DNA of 64,000 bases from Actinomycetes bacterium. GTDB taxonomy: Bacteria; Actinomycetota; Acidimicrobiia; Acidimicrobiales; RAAP-2. The stretch spans positions 1 through 64,000 of the forward strand of contig JAJXZW010000001.1 of NCBI GenBank assembly GCA_021779855.1, in the 5' to 3' direction. The translations under genes and the position numbers were made by a program. Position 1 is the stretch's first letter. Every line of letters begins with the position of its first letter. Below, one piece after another: positions 1-7,704 of this stretch. The notes beneath the pieces were generated by a model. The model worked only from the letters and a program-made list of their open reading frames with translations. It ran no database searches and was not told the DNA's origin.

Positions 1-78
1 CCGCTCCGAGGCAACCAGAAAGGCGGTGCGACAACCCATCACGAAGTAGTCTCAGCAGCAACCCGCTGACGCTCTCGG

Positions 79-113
79 GTGGGGAATTTCGATGATCGAG
101 AGTGGGGAGTTTC
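79..113. repeat. Two tandem 12-bp near-repeats, possible IS end
   Basis: GTGGGGAATTTC (79-90) and GTGGGGAGTTTC (102-113) are near-identical and 23 bp apart. Repeats of this look sit at the ends of some actinobacterial IS21-type elements, which is recollection rather than a test. No transposase is visible beside them, so if this is an IS end the element lies mostly before the window. Nothing else can be supported between 1 and 160. Confidence 0.25.
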
Positions 114-178
114 CCGAATCCTCGTCATTTGCTTTCCGTGAGCGGGAGGGGCCACGTGCTGTGGGAGTCAAGCAAGGA

Positions 179-201
179 GGGGGTATCCATCTAACCGGGG
201 G
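179..201 (+). repeat. Left 23-bp inverted repeat of the TnpB-like element
   Basis: Reads GGGGGTATCCATCTAACC followed by five G. It is the exact reverse complement of 2060-2082. It lies 25 bp upstream of the nuclease start codon, so it could also overlap that gene's promoter or leader. Confidence 0.8.
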
Positions 202-225
202 AAAGCCCACCTCCGAAGGAATGCC

Positions 226-2070
226 GTGTCACGGCCCGGTGGCACGATCTCCTGCGTGCCTCGTAGCGACACTGGCGCTGACCACAGCGTCCTCGTGCTG
301 GACCTGAGGCCCAGTCCCGCCCAGGCCCACCGTCTCGACCAGGCCCTCGTCGCCGCCGGTAACCTGCGCCGGGCCCTCACGCGCTTCGGGCTGGCCCGCC
401 TGCGCGACCTGCACCAGAGCCCCGAGTGGCGGGCGGCGCGAGCCCTCCCCACCGGACTCGACGCCAAGGGAAAGGTCGTCGACGCACCCGCGCGAAAGGC
501 GCGCAACGAGGCCCTGAACGCCGCCCGGACGACCCGCCGACTCTCCGAGCGAGACTTCGAGATGGTGGTACTGGAACTGCGCCGCGAGTCGCACTGGATC
601 GCCGAGCACGTGCCCTCCTCCTCGGCGCTCGCGATCAGCCACGAGGTGTGGGAGGTCTTCGAGCGCCACCTCTTCGCCGGGGGTGGCCTGCCCCGGATCC
701 GTCCGCCGAGGCTCGTCACCCACCTGCCGGGGTCCTCGCGCGACGAGGGCCGGGGTCCGGCGACCCCTACGGAGACCGAGCGGGCTCTCGCCCGGGACAA
801 GAACCCACCGCAGGAGCGGCGACCTAAGTGGGCCGGCCTGACCCTCCAGCAGCGAGAGGGCGGTCTCGTCCTGCGCCTCAGCCCGAGCCGGGACCGCGGG
901 CGGCGTCTCGAAGTCACCGTCGTGCTCAGCGAACCCGGTGACCCCGACTACGAGCGCGAGCGTCACTACCTGGACCGCCCCGACGCCTGGCGCACGGTCA
1001 GCCTCGAGCGCCGCGTCGTGCGGGGCCGGCCCCGCTACGAGGCCCACCTCGTCGCCCGCCTCGCCCCCTACCGCGCCCCCGGGCTCTACGACGCCGTGCC
1101 CAGCGCCCGAGTGGGCCTCGACCTCGGGGTCTCGAGCCTCGCCGCGGTCGCTGTCGAAGACGGCCGGGTCGCGGCGGCCCTGCTCGTGACACCGACGAAC
1201 GCGCAGCGCGAGGCCGAGCGAGCACGGGCCCTCAAACACCGGCGCGCCCAGCGCGCGCTCGACCGGTCGCGTCGCACCACCAACCCCGAGGCCTTCGGAG
1301 CCGACGCGAAGGGACGCCCCCACCGTGGCAGCTACCTGCCCGGACACCGGCTCACTAAGTCCCAGAGCTACCGGACCCGGGCGGCTCGTCTGGCCGACGA
1401 GGACCGGCGGCGCGCCGCAGAGAGGACGCGCCGTCGCAACGAGCTCGCTCGCGCCGTTGTCACCGAGATGGGGGCCAACCTCGTCGCCGAGGACGTCAGC
1501 GTGCGACCCTGGCAGAAGCGGTGGGGACGTTCCATCCTCTCCTTCGCCCCGGGAGAGATCCAGGGCGCGATCGACACCGAGGCGAAGCGGGCCGGGGGCC
1601 CTGGCGTCACCCGGGTGCCGACCAGTCTCGCGCTAACAGCCACCTGCCACTGCGGGTCGAGGACCGCGAAGTCCCTCTCGCAGCGCACGCACCACTGCCG
1701 GGTCTGTGGCAACACCCCGGTGCAGCGCGACCTGCACTCGGCCCTGCTCGCCGGGTGCGTGAGAGGTGGCGCACCCACCTTCTACCTGGACGTGCCCTAC
1801 GCCACGCGCGTATGGGCGACGGGGGCCGAGGGTCCCCTGACCGCGGCGTCTAGGAGGCCGGGAGTCATCTCCCGGCAGTCAAGCAAGAGACGGGCGAGCG
1901 CGCAGTCGGGCGCTCGCCGAGATCGAAGCTCGCGGCGAAGCACCGACCCCCTGGTCGACCTCGACGGAGATCGTGTCGTCACCTCCGGTGGCGGGCGCGG
2001 GCCCTGTCGAGAAGACAGTCCGGGCACGGGCAGTCCACTGACGGAACGAGTCCTCGTCTCCCCCGGTTAG
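226..2070 (+). CDS. tnpB: TnpB / Cas12-like RuvC endonuclease
   Basis: Predicted RNA-guided DNA nuclease of the TnpB superfamily, 614 aa. The split RuvC site is visible: D299 in V-G-L-D-L-G, E422 in L-V-A-E-D, and D502 in Q-R-D-L-H. A zinc ribbon formed by C474, C476, C491 and C494 lies between the last two acidic residues, as in TnpB. Start GTG 226 has a GAAGGA Shine-Dalgarno. At 614 aa it is longer than typical IS605 TnpB (about 400 aa), with an extended N-terminal half and an arginine- and serine-rich tail of roughly 100 residues after the ribbon. All catalytic residues are present, so it looks intact. The last bases, including the stop codon, lie in the right inverted repeat. It could instead be classed near type V-U effectors, but no CRISPR array is present. 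Confidence 0.8.
   Translation: MSRPGGTISCVPRSDTGADHSVLVLDLRPSPAQAHRLDQALVAAGNLRRALTRFGLARLRDLHQSPEWRAARALPTGLDAKGKVVDAPARKARNEALNAARTTRRLSERDFEMVVLELRRESHWIAEHVPSSSALAISHEVWEVFERHLFAGGGLPRIRPPRLVTHLPGSSRDEGRGPATPTETERALARDKNPPQERRPKWAGLTLQQREGGLVLRLSPSRDRGRRLEVTVVLSEPGDPDYERERHYLDRPDAWRTVSLERRVVRGRPRYEAHLVARLAPYRAPGLYDAVPSARVGLDLGVSSLAAVAVEDGRVAAALLVTPTNAQREAERARALKHRRAQRALDRSRRTTNPEAFGADAKGRPHRGSYLPGHRLTKSQSYRTRAARLADEDRRRAAERTRRRNELARAVVTEMGANLVAEDVSVRPWQKRWGRSILSFAPGEIQGAIDTEAKRAGGPGVTRVPTSLALTATCHCGSRTAKSLSQRTHHCRVCGNTPVQRDLHSALLAGCVRGGAPTFYLDVPYATRVWATGAEGPLTAASRRPGVISRQSSKRRASAQSGARRDRSSRRSTDPLVDLDGDRVVTSGGGRGPCREDSPGTGSPLTERVLVSPG
1851..2059 (+). ncRNA. Candidate guide-RNA scaffold (reRNA/omegaRNA) at the tnpB 3' end
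   Basis: Two perfect hairpins sit in the tail of tnpB: GCCGGGAG/CTCCCGGC (1857-1864 with 1869-1876, TCAT loop) and a 9-bp stem (1893-1901 with 1910-1918, 8-nt loop). TnpB systems process their guide RNA from the 3' end of the tnpB transcript, overlapping the coding end. The position and structure fit, but the exact ends are unknown. An 11-bp repeat, AGTCAAGCAAG, follows the first hairpin (1877-1887) and recurs just outside the left end (166-176). Confidence 0.35.
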
Positions 2071-2082
2071 ATGGATACCCCC
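2060..2082 (-). repeat. Right 23-bp inverted repeat of the TnpB-like element
   Basis: Exact reverse complement of 179-201. It contains the tnpB stop codon and the first bases of the possible IS481 reading frame at 2071. The downstream flank repeats CAAGCAAG (2084-2091). Confidence 0.8.
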
Positions 2083-3293
2083 ACAAGCAAGATGGAGCAG
2101 CGTTACGACGCCGTGCTCGGCGTCATCCGAGATGGCTTCAGCGTCACCGAGGTGGCCCGGAAGTTCGGCGTCAGCCGCCAGAGCGTCCACGCCGGAATGG
2201 CCCGCTACGAGGCCGGGGGACTCGAGGCCCTGGCGGAGCGATCGCGCCGGCCCAAGGCCTCGCCGGGCCAGATCGACGGAGCCGTCGAGTCGAGGATCCT
2301 CGAGCTGCGCCGCCACCTCCCGAACTGGGCCAGTTCAATCTCCAGCACCAGCGGCGACGCGAGGGCTGGGACCCCCTGCCCTCGCTCTCGTCGATCTGTC
2401 GCGCGCTGAAGCGCCGGGCTGATCGAGGAGCGCCAGCGGCGCGAGAGGCTCCCCACCTACAAGCGCTGGGAGCGGGGCCGACCCATGGAGCTCTGGCAGA
2501 TGGACGTGGTCGGCGGCGTGCTGCTCGACGACGGCACCGAGGCCAAGATCCTCACCGGCATCGACGACCACAGCCGCTTCATGGTCTGCGCCGGGATCAT
2601 GACCCGGGCGACCGGACGGGCCGTCTGCACGCACTTCGCCGCCGCCCTCGAGCGCCACGGCGTGCCCGAGGAGGTCCTCACCGACAACGGGAAGGTCTTC
2701 ACGAACCGCTTCGGCCTCACCCCGACCGAGGTCCTCTTCGATCGGATCGGTCGCGAGAACGCCATCGCGCACCGCCTGACGGCACCGGCCTCACCGACCA
2801 CGACGGGCCAGATCGAGAGCTTCCACCGCACGCTGCGCGACGAGTTCCTCACCCCGCGCACCTTTGCGACCCTCGCGTCGGCCCAGGCCGAGCTCGACAC
2901 GTGGATCGCCCACTACAACACCGAGCGCCCGCACCGCAGCCTCGACATGGCGGTCCCCGCCGATCGCTTCTACCAGCGCCGGCCCGTCCCCGAGGGACCG
3001 CCACCGGACCTGACGAGCCTGCTCGAGGACCGCACCGGGGACGAGTGGATCAGCCGCACCGTCTCGGTCAACGGCTTGATCTCCGTCTCCTACCAGGTGT
3101 TCAGCGTCGGCAAGCACCGCAGCGGCCACGTCGTCGACGTCCGCGTGCTGCCGACCCTCCTCCAGGTCTTCGACGGACCCGACGCGTCGCCGGGCCCGCC
3201 ACGCCGACCGGGAGGGCCGGCCGCCCCGTGCAGCGCGAAGACGCCCCGCAGGGTGGCGTCATCGAACACGTCGTCTTGCCGCACCGTCCCTGA
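2071..3293 (+). pseudogene. Frameshifted IS481-family DDE transposase
   Basis: The N-terminal part (2071 or 2092 to about 2325) has a helix-turn-helix typical of IS481 (V-A-R-K-F-G-V-S-R-Q-S-V-H). The catalytic part resumes at about 2413 (G-L-I-E-E-R) and keeps the DDE core: D in W-Q-M-D (2497-2508), D in L-T-D-N-G, and E in G-Q-I-E-S-F-H. Between them the expected family sequence is found only by changing frame: W in frame 1, G-P-V-Q in frame 2, then Q-H-Q-R-R-R through A-L-K-R-R in frame 3, then frame 1 again. That is three single-base losses which restore phase, plus a stop at 2407-2409. Another frame change lies near 3170-3200 in the C-terminal V-D-V-R-V-L-P-T region. Either decayed or containing sequencing errors; no functional transposase is encoded as read. 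Confidence 0.75.
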
Positions 3294-3543
3294 AGTGCAG
3301 CGTCCAGACGTGTCGCTGGACCGTGCGGACCGCGGCCCCGGCCACGACCCCGACGAGAAGTGCGACGCCCAGGAGCGCGACCAGGCCGTGCGCGCTCTTC
3401 GAGCTCGCCCGTGCCGGGGCCCTTTTCGCGTCCGGACGGTATCGACACCCCCGTTGCGCACCTCCGGGGACTTCGGTCGGATCCCGGGATGCCCCGTTTC
3501 GCCCTCTGCGGCCCGGCGAAGCCGCAGCGCCGATCGCGCGGGC
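3294..3543. other. Gap between IS481 remnant and transporter
   Basis: No gene can be supported. Read on the minus strand, one frame gives a short hydrophobic run (A-L-L-G-V-A-L-L-V-G-V-V-A-G) without a start codon, possibly a remnant of a membrane-protein gene cut by the insertion. Confidence 0.3.
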
Positions 3544-4821
3544 TCAGCCCCAGTGAGCGAGGACGCCCGGGATCATGAGGAAGCCGAAGGCGACGACAAT
3601 GCCCATAGTGGCCGTCGTGAGGATGCGTGGAGCCCCCTGGAGGCGCACCCCTTCGGGAAGTGCCCGGTGCTCGAGCAGGGCCAGCATCACCAGCACAACC
3701 GGGAGCAGGAGTGCGTTCAGGACCTCGACGTCGATGGCGAGGTTGACGAGGTCGACGCTCGCCAGGACGAGGACTGCGCCGAGGACGTGCGCCGCCACGT
3801 AGGTGAGGTAGAAGCGCCGGTTGTGCCGGCCCACTCCCTCGTTCAGGCTATGGCGCCACCCGAGCACCTCAGAGATGCCCCACGAGGCCGCGAGCGACAC
3901 CACGAGCGCGGCCAGCAGGGAGCCCCCTAGCACGGCCGCGCCGACGAGGGCGCGCGACGTCCCCGCGCCGATGGCGCCGGCGAGCGCGCGGGCCATGCCC
4001 GCCACCGAGGTGAGCGGCCGGGTGCGCGCCCGGTCGGTGGCGGCGAAGGCGACGACCACGGCGATCGTGATGACCTGGGTCACGACGGCGCCCACCAGCG
4101 TGTCGCGGCGCTCGGCCCGCCGGTCAGTGCGGACCAGCCCCTTGTCGACGATGGCGCCCTGCTGGTAGAAGACCATCCACGGCATGATCACCGCACCGAC
4201 GTTGGCCGCGAGCAGCACGAGGAACGAGTGCTGGGCGAGCGGCAGGTGGCCCACGCGGTGCGCCAGCGCCGTCCAGTTCGGGTGAGTCGCCAGCATCGCC
4301 GGGATGAAGGCCAGCTCGGCCAGCCCGAGAGCCAGCGCGACCCGCTCGACGCGCCGGTAGCTGCGCGTGAACGCCAGCCCCACCAGGAAGGCCGTGGCCA
4401 CCGGTACCGTCAGCCACTTCGAGAGGCCGAACAGCTCGCCCACGCCCGCGACCCCTACGAACTCCGTGAGGAGCGCCCCGACGGACGAGGCGAATAGCGT
4501 CAGGGCCGACACCAGCCCCCATCCCAGGCCGAAGTGCTCGCGGATCAGCTGCCCGTGGCCCTTGCCGGTCGTCACCCCGAGGCGCACGACGGCGTCTTGG
4601 ACGACGAACAGGATCGGGATGAGGAGGACCTCGGGCAGGACCATGGCGTAGCGCCAGCTCGCCCCCGACTGGGCGGCGGTGATCAGGCTCCCCGCGTCGG
4701 TGTCGGCGAGCATCACGACAAGCCCCGGACCCCAGACCGCGAGCACGCCGATCGTCACCCACCGCCGGCGGCGCGCGCGCCCGGCCGCGGAATCCGTCAG
4801 ACCCTCGACTGCGGCTCCCAT
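3544..4821 (-). CDS. NRAMP-family divalent metal transporter, atypical metal site
   Basis: A 425-aa polytopic membrane protein of the SLC11/NRAMP fold, predicted to import divalent metal ions. Eleven or so hydrophobic segments span the protein. The canonical first-helix D-P-G-N is replaced by D40-T-D-A-G, and the sixth-helix M-P-H is replaced by M213-P-W. A changed binding site is a feature of the NRAMP-related magnesium transporters (NRMT), so Mg2+ or Mn2+ transport is possible; classical H+-coupled Fe/Mn transport is the alternative. Start ATG 4821 was chosen because the protein then begins just before the first helix; the open frame continues upstream but reads through the oppositely oriented ABC gene. 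No strong Shine-Dalgarno is visible. Confidence 0.75.
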   Translation of the reverse strand: MGAAVEGLTDSAAGRARRRRWVTIGVLAVWGPGLVVMLADTDAGSLITAAQSGASWRYAMVLPEVLLIPILFVVQDAVVRLGVTTGKGHGQLIREHFGLGWGLVSALTLFASSVGALLTEFVGVAGVGELFGLSKWLTVPVATAFLVGLAFTRSYRRVERVALALGLAELAFIPAMLATHPNWTALAHRVGHLPLAQHSFLVLLAANVGAVIMPWMVFYQQGAIVDKGLVRTDRRAERRDTLVGAVVTQVITIAVVVAFAATDRARTRPLTSVAGMARALAGAIGAGTSRALVGAAVLGGSLLAALVVSLAASWGISEVLGWRHSLNEGVGRHNRRFYLTYVAAHVLGAVLVLASVDLVNLAIDVEVLNALLLPVVLVMLALLEHRALPEGVRLQGAPRILTTATMGIVVAFGFLMIPGVLAHWG

Positions 4822-5178
4822 CACCAGGGAGATTAGGGGACAAGGGGAGAGGGCCACTAGCGCTCGAGGTCCTCTCACGTCTGGTCGAGGGTGCTCCCGG
4901 CTCACCCTGTGGCCGAGACCGCCCTGTGGGGGGACTGACGACCCGCCACGTGACCGCGCCGACTCGCCGCCGATCGTCGCGCGGAGGTCGGGGGGCGGAG
5001 GGCCCTCGGGGAGCCAGCGCCGGGCGCGCCTACCAGAGCGAGGGCGCCGACTCGGTCGGGCGAGGTCCAGGAGAGCCGCCCGAAGGGGTGGACGGCGAAT
5101 GGGGCGCATACGGCCCCGGCCACGGCCAGGAGTCCCGCGACGTTGGCCTCGACACCCCCCGTCGCGCACCCCGCTTGC
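4822..5178. other. Intergenic region, no gene supported
   Basis: Divergent spacer between the transporter and the ABC exporter operon. A minus-strand frame around 4990-5150 reads as a short alanine- and valine-rich hydrophobic peptide but has an in-frame stop and no start codon upstream. I see no RNA gene or repeat here. Confidence 0.4.
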
Positions 5179-5184
5179 TAGTTT
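5179..5184 (+). promoter_or_regulatory. Leaderless-type -10 element (TAGTTT)
   Basis: TAGTTT fits the actinobacterial -10 TANNNT and lies exactly 7 nt before ATG 5192, the spacing expected when transcription starts on the first base of a start codon. Confidence 0.5.
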
Positions 5185-5191
5185 CCCACCC

Positions 5192-5233
5192 ATGGGTCTC
5201 CTCTCACGGCCCGGTGCTCCGCTCTCGGGATGA
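5192..5233 (+). CDS. Possible 13-aa leader peptide upstream of ABC exporter
   Basis: ATG 5192 opens a 13-codon frame (M-G-L-L-S-R-P-G-A-P-L-S-G) whose TGA overlaps the ATG of the ABC ATPase as ATGA. With the promoter 7 nt upstream and no Shine-Dalgarno for the ATPase, translational coupling through this peptide is plausible. The evidence is positional only. Confidence 0.3.
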   Translation: MGLLSRPGAPLSG

Positions 5234-6252
5234 CGAGTCGGCCTGACGCCGCCGAGCCGACGACCCCTGAGCCGGCGGCTGGGCCCGTGGCGACGGGCCC
5301 CCACGGGTCGCAACCGGACGCCGCCCTCGTCGTCGAGCACCTGACGAAGCGCTTCGGTGAGCGCACCGCGTACGAGGACGTCTCGTTCGAGGTCGGCTAC
5401 GGCGAGGTCTTCGGCTTCCTCGGCCCGAACGGTGCGGGCAAGACGACGATGGTGCGCACGCTCGGCACGCTGCTCGCCCCCACCTCGGGTTCGGCGAGGA
5501 TCGCCGGCATCCCCCTCGCCTTCGAGACGGGCGCCGCGATCCGGGGGCGCATCTCGATCATGCCCGAGTCCCCGGGCCTGTACCTGCGGCTCACCGTCGA
5601 GGAGAACCTCGAGTGCTTCGCCGGCCTCTACGAACTGCGCGACGTCCGTGAGCGGGTCGCGACGGCGCTCCGGGCCGTCAACCTCACCGACCGGGCCCGC
5701 GATCCCTGCGGATCGCTGTCCAAGGGCCTCCGCCAGCGCGTGGCGCTGGCCCGGGCACTCCTCAACGACCCGGCCGTCCTCTTCCTCGACGAGCCCACCT
5801 CGGGGCTCGACCCCGTCGCGGCGCGAGACGTCCACGCGCTGATCGGCGGGCTTCGCGACCGCGGGGTGACGATCTTCCTCACGACGCACCGCCTCGAGGA
5901 GGCCGAGCGGCTCTGCCACCGGGTGGCGATCCTCAACACCACCCTCCTCCTCATCGGGCGACCCGACGAGCTCCGAGAGCGGCTGTTCACGCAGGCCCTC
6001 GACGTGCGCACCCGCACCCCGCTGCCCGACCCGGGCGGCGTGTTCGCGGGACTGGCCGGCGTCTCCGGCTGGGAGCAGCCCACCCCCGGGTCGTACGTGC
6101 TTCACGTCGCCGATCCCGACGCGGCGGCCCCGGCCGTCGCCCGGGCGCTCGTCGGGGCCGGCGCCGACATCCTGTCGATCGTCGAGTCGGTTCACTCGCT
6201 GGAGGACGTCTACCTGCAGCTCGTCGCCGAGGACGCCGAGGCGCAGCGGTGA
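5230..6252 (+). CDS. ABC-2 type exporter, ATP-binding subunit
   Basis: A 340-aa NatA/CcmA-type ATPase that would energise export by the permease encoded next. It has Walker A G-P-N-G-A-G-K-T (residues 65-72), a degenerate signature L-S-K-G-L (163-167, in place of L-S-G-G-Q), Walker B V-L-F-L-D-E (183-188), D-loop S-G-L-D and an H-loop T-T-H. Residues 1-31 are a proline- and alanine-rich extension, and about 100 residues follow the ATPase core, as is usual for this class. Its stop overlaps the permease start (TGATG), indicating one operon. The substrate is not evident; sodium, a drug or a lipid are all possible. Confidence 0.85.
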   Translation: MTSRPDAAEPTTPEPAAGPVATGPHGSQPDAALVVEHLTKRFGERTAYEDVSFEVGYGEVFGFLGPNGAGKTTMVRTLGTLLAPTSGSARIAGIPLAFETGAAIRGRISIMPESPGLYLRLTVEENLECFAGLYELRDVRERVATALRAVNLTDRARDPCGSLSKGLRQRVALARALLNDPAVLFLDEPTSGLDPVAARDVHALIGGLRDRGVTIFLTTHRLEEAERLCHRVAILNTTLLLIGRPDELRERLFTQALDVRTRTPLPDPGGVFAGLAGVSGWEQPTPGSYVLHVADPDAAAPAVARALVGAGADILSIVESVHSLEDVYLQLVAEDAEAQR

Positions 6253-6983
6253 TGACGTTCAGCTGGACGCGCGTCGGGGCGATCCTGCGCAAGGAGCTCC
6301 GGGACTACCGGCGCAACCGCTTCGTGATCTTCTCGATGTCGGCCCTGCCACTCCTGTTCATCGTGCTGACGATGATCCAGCTCTTCACGATCAAGGTCTC
6401 CAGTTCGCCCCGGCTGAACGACCGCATCGGCATCTCGATGCTCTACCTGCTCATCATCCCGACGATGGTCCCGTCGGCGCTCACCGCGTACTCGGTCGTC
6501 GGCGAGCGCGAGCAGGGCACTCTCGAGCCGGTCCTCATCACCCCGATCCGGCGCGAGGAGTTCCTCGTCGGCAAGGCGCTCGCCGCGTTCGCCCCGACCC
6601 TCGTCATCGCCTACACGCTCTTCGGCGTCTTCCTCGGCGCCGCCGAGCTCTTCGCGCAGCCCGCGGTGGTCTCAGCGATCTTCGAGCGCTCCCACGTGCT
6701 CGTCCAGCTGCTGTACACCCCCCTCCTCGCGGGATGGTCGATCTGGATGGGTATCGGCATCTCGGCCCGCTCGACCGACGTCCGCGCCGCCCAGCAGCTC
6801 GCCGTCTTCGCGAGCCTGCCGCCCCTTGGACTCGTGGCCCTGCTGTCCTTTAACGTCATTCCCGCCTCGGTTGGTCTCGCGCTCGGCCTCGCGGCAGGAC
6901 TCCTCGTCGTCGACGGGTTCGGCTGGCGCGCCGTCGCCGCCCTCTTCGACCGTGAGCGCCTCATCACCGGTGGTCGAGCCTGA
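6252..6983 (+). CDS. ABC-2 type exporter, permease subunit
   Basis: A 243-aa membrane protein partnering the preceding ATPase. After a cytoplasmic N-terminus with the K-E-L-R-D-Y-R-R-N-R pattern of ABC-2 permeases, about six hydrophobic segments follow. The central V-V-G-E-R-E-Q-G-T-L-E-P-V-L motif, the coupling element of NatB/YhaP-like permeases, is present. ATG 6252 shares its A with the ATPase stop (TGATG); GTG 6249 is an alternative start. The substrate is unknown. Confidence 0.8.
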   Translation: MTFSWTRVGAILRKELRDYRRNRFVIFSMSALPLLFIVLTMIQLFTIKVSSSPRLNDRIGISMLYLLIIPTMVPSALTAYSVVGEREQGTLEPVLITPIRREEFLVGKALAAFAPTLVIAYTLFGVFLGAAELFAQPAVVSAIFERSHVLVQLLYTPLLAGWSIWMGIGISARSTDVRAAQQLAVFASLPPLGLVALLSFNVIPASVGLALGLAAGLLVVDGFGWRAVAALFDRERLITGGRA

Positions 6984-7010
6984 CGTCCCCCTAGAAGGAG
7001 AGGAGCAAGA

Positions 7011-7316
7011 GTGTCAACCACACTAGAGCTGTCACGAGAAGGCATCGGCATCGAGTTGCGCCGCGGCATCTTCGACGTCGAGGTCGACGGCGTGCGGGTC
7101 GGGTCGATCGAATGGCACGAGACGAAGGAGTTCCCCCTCGAACCGGGACGGCACACCCTGCAGCTCCGAGCGGGTCGGTACCGGAGCCGTACCGAGGCGT
7201 TCGACGCACGCGACGAGAGCGTCGTCTCGTTCCGCTGCCACGGGGCGATGGTGTGGCCCCGCTGGCTGGCGTCCGCGCTGATGCCGAGTCTCGCCATCTC
7301 CCTGGCGCGGAGGTAG
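7011..7316 (+). CDS. Small protein of unknown function, beta-rich
   Basis: 101 aa, not assigned to a named family. GTG 7011 is preceded by a strong AAGGAGAGGAG Shine-Dalgarno. The sequence alternates hydrophobic and polar residues (F-D-V-E-V-D-G-V-R-V-G-S-I-E-W), suggesting a small beta-sandwich, with an E-P-G-R-H-T-L-Q-L turn like those of carrier-type beta domains, then a cysteine (F-R-C-H-G) and a hydrophobic C-terminus. It lies 27 bp after the ABC permease and may be the third gene of that operon. A decayed relative lies on the opposite strand at 7408-7704. Confidence 0.65.
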   Translation: MSTTLELSREGIGIELRRGIFDVEVDGVRVGSIEWHETKEFPLEPGRHTLQLRAGRYRSRTEAFDARDESVVSFRCHGAMVWPRWLASALMPSLAISLARR

Positions 7317-7407
7317 TCGGCGCCAGCCGCGGCGGGTGTCGTCCGCGGACCGCCCGCGTCGAACCCGCAAGGGCGTCCGGCGCGCGCCACCCAATCCGCG
7401 CCGCGGG

Positions 7408-7704
7408 CTACGCACCTGATCGAGATCGCCCGGTCCGGCACCACGGACGAGAGAGATCGGCATAGGGCTCTCGCCGGTGCAGCGGAGGGCGACCCGGGCC
7501 GTCGGCCACGTCGAAGGGCCGCGTGCGGCTCGTGGCGGGCCCGCCGTGGACCTTCAGGGCGTGGTGTCCCGGTTCGACGGGAATCTCCACCGAGTCGCTC
7601 GTCGTGGCCGAGCCGGCGTACGCACCGCCCGCCAGGCGTGCGGGGGGGCGGCGTCGGACCTCAGCACCGATCGCCTTGTGGATGACTCTGAGCCGTGCCG
7701 ACAC
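7408..7704 (-). pseudogene. Decayed paralogue of the 7011 gene
   Basis: On the minus strand the frame reads V-E-I-P-V-E-P-G-H-H-A-L-K-V-H-G-G and then S-R-T-R-P-F-D-V-A-D, matching F-P-L-E-P-G-R-H-T-L-Q-L-R-A-G and S-R-T-E-A-F-D-A-R-D of the gene at 7011. After D-V-A-D-G-P the match continues in another frame (R-V-A-L-R-C-T-G, matching V-S-F-R-C-H-G), so a frameshift near 7490 breaks it. The two copies converge tail to tail. The function is as unknown as that of the intact copy. Confidence 0.5.

Larger units (their letters stand above)
177..2083 (+). mobile_element. TnpB-like single-gene element with perfect 23-bp terminal inverted repeats
   Basis: A perfect 23-bp inverted repeat (179-201 against 2060-2082) encloses one gene, a TnpB-like RuvC nuclease. 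Just outside, the 8-mer CAAGCAAG occurs in direct orientation at 169-176 and 2084-2091, placed like a target-site duplication one or two bases off the repeat ends. No TnpA (Y1 or serine recombinase) or DDE transposase lies inside. Classical IS200/IS605 elements have subterminal hairpins and no long terminal inverted repeats, so this arrangement is atypical. It may be a nuclease cargo moved in trans. The adjoining IS481-type gene begins inside the right repeat, which hints at nested insertions. The boundaries are inferred. Confidence 0.55.

Noticed and set aside
92-307. Short plus-strand frame at the left edge
   Set aside because: It runs across the inverted repeat and the tnpB start without a ribosome site or protein character.
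179-2082. CRISPR-like array associated with the Cas12-like nuclease
   Set aside because: Only one inverted pair of 23-bp repeats exists; there are no direct repeats with spacers and no cas1/cas2 anywhere in the window.
4902-5150. Hydrophobic minus-strand peptide in the 4822-5178 gap
   Set aside because: An in-frame stop lies just upstream, there is no start codon before the hydrophobic run, and no family resemblance.
4822-6195. Upstream extension of the NRAMP reading frame
   Set aside because: The added sequence lies antisense to the ABC ATPase and has no membrane character; the first helix of the transporter starts just after ATG 4821.
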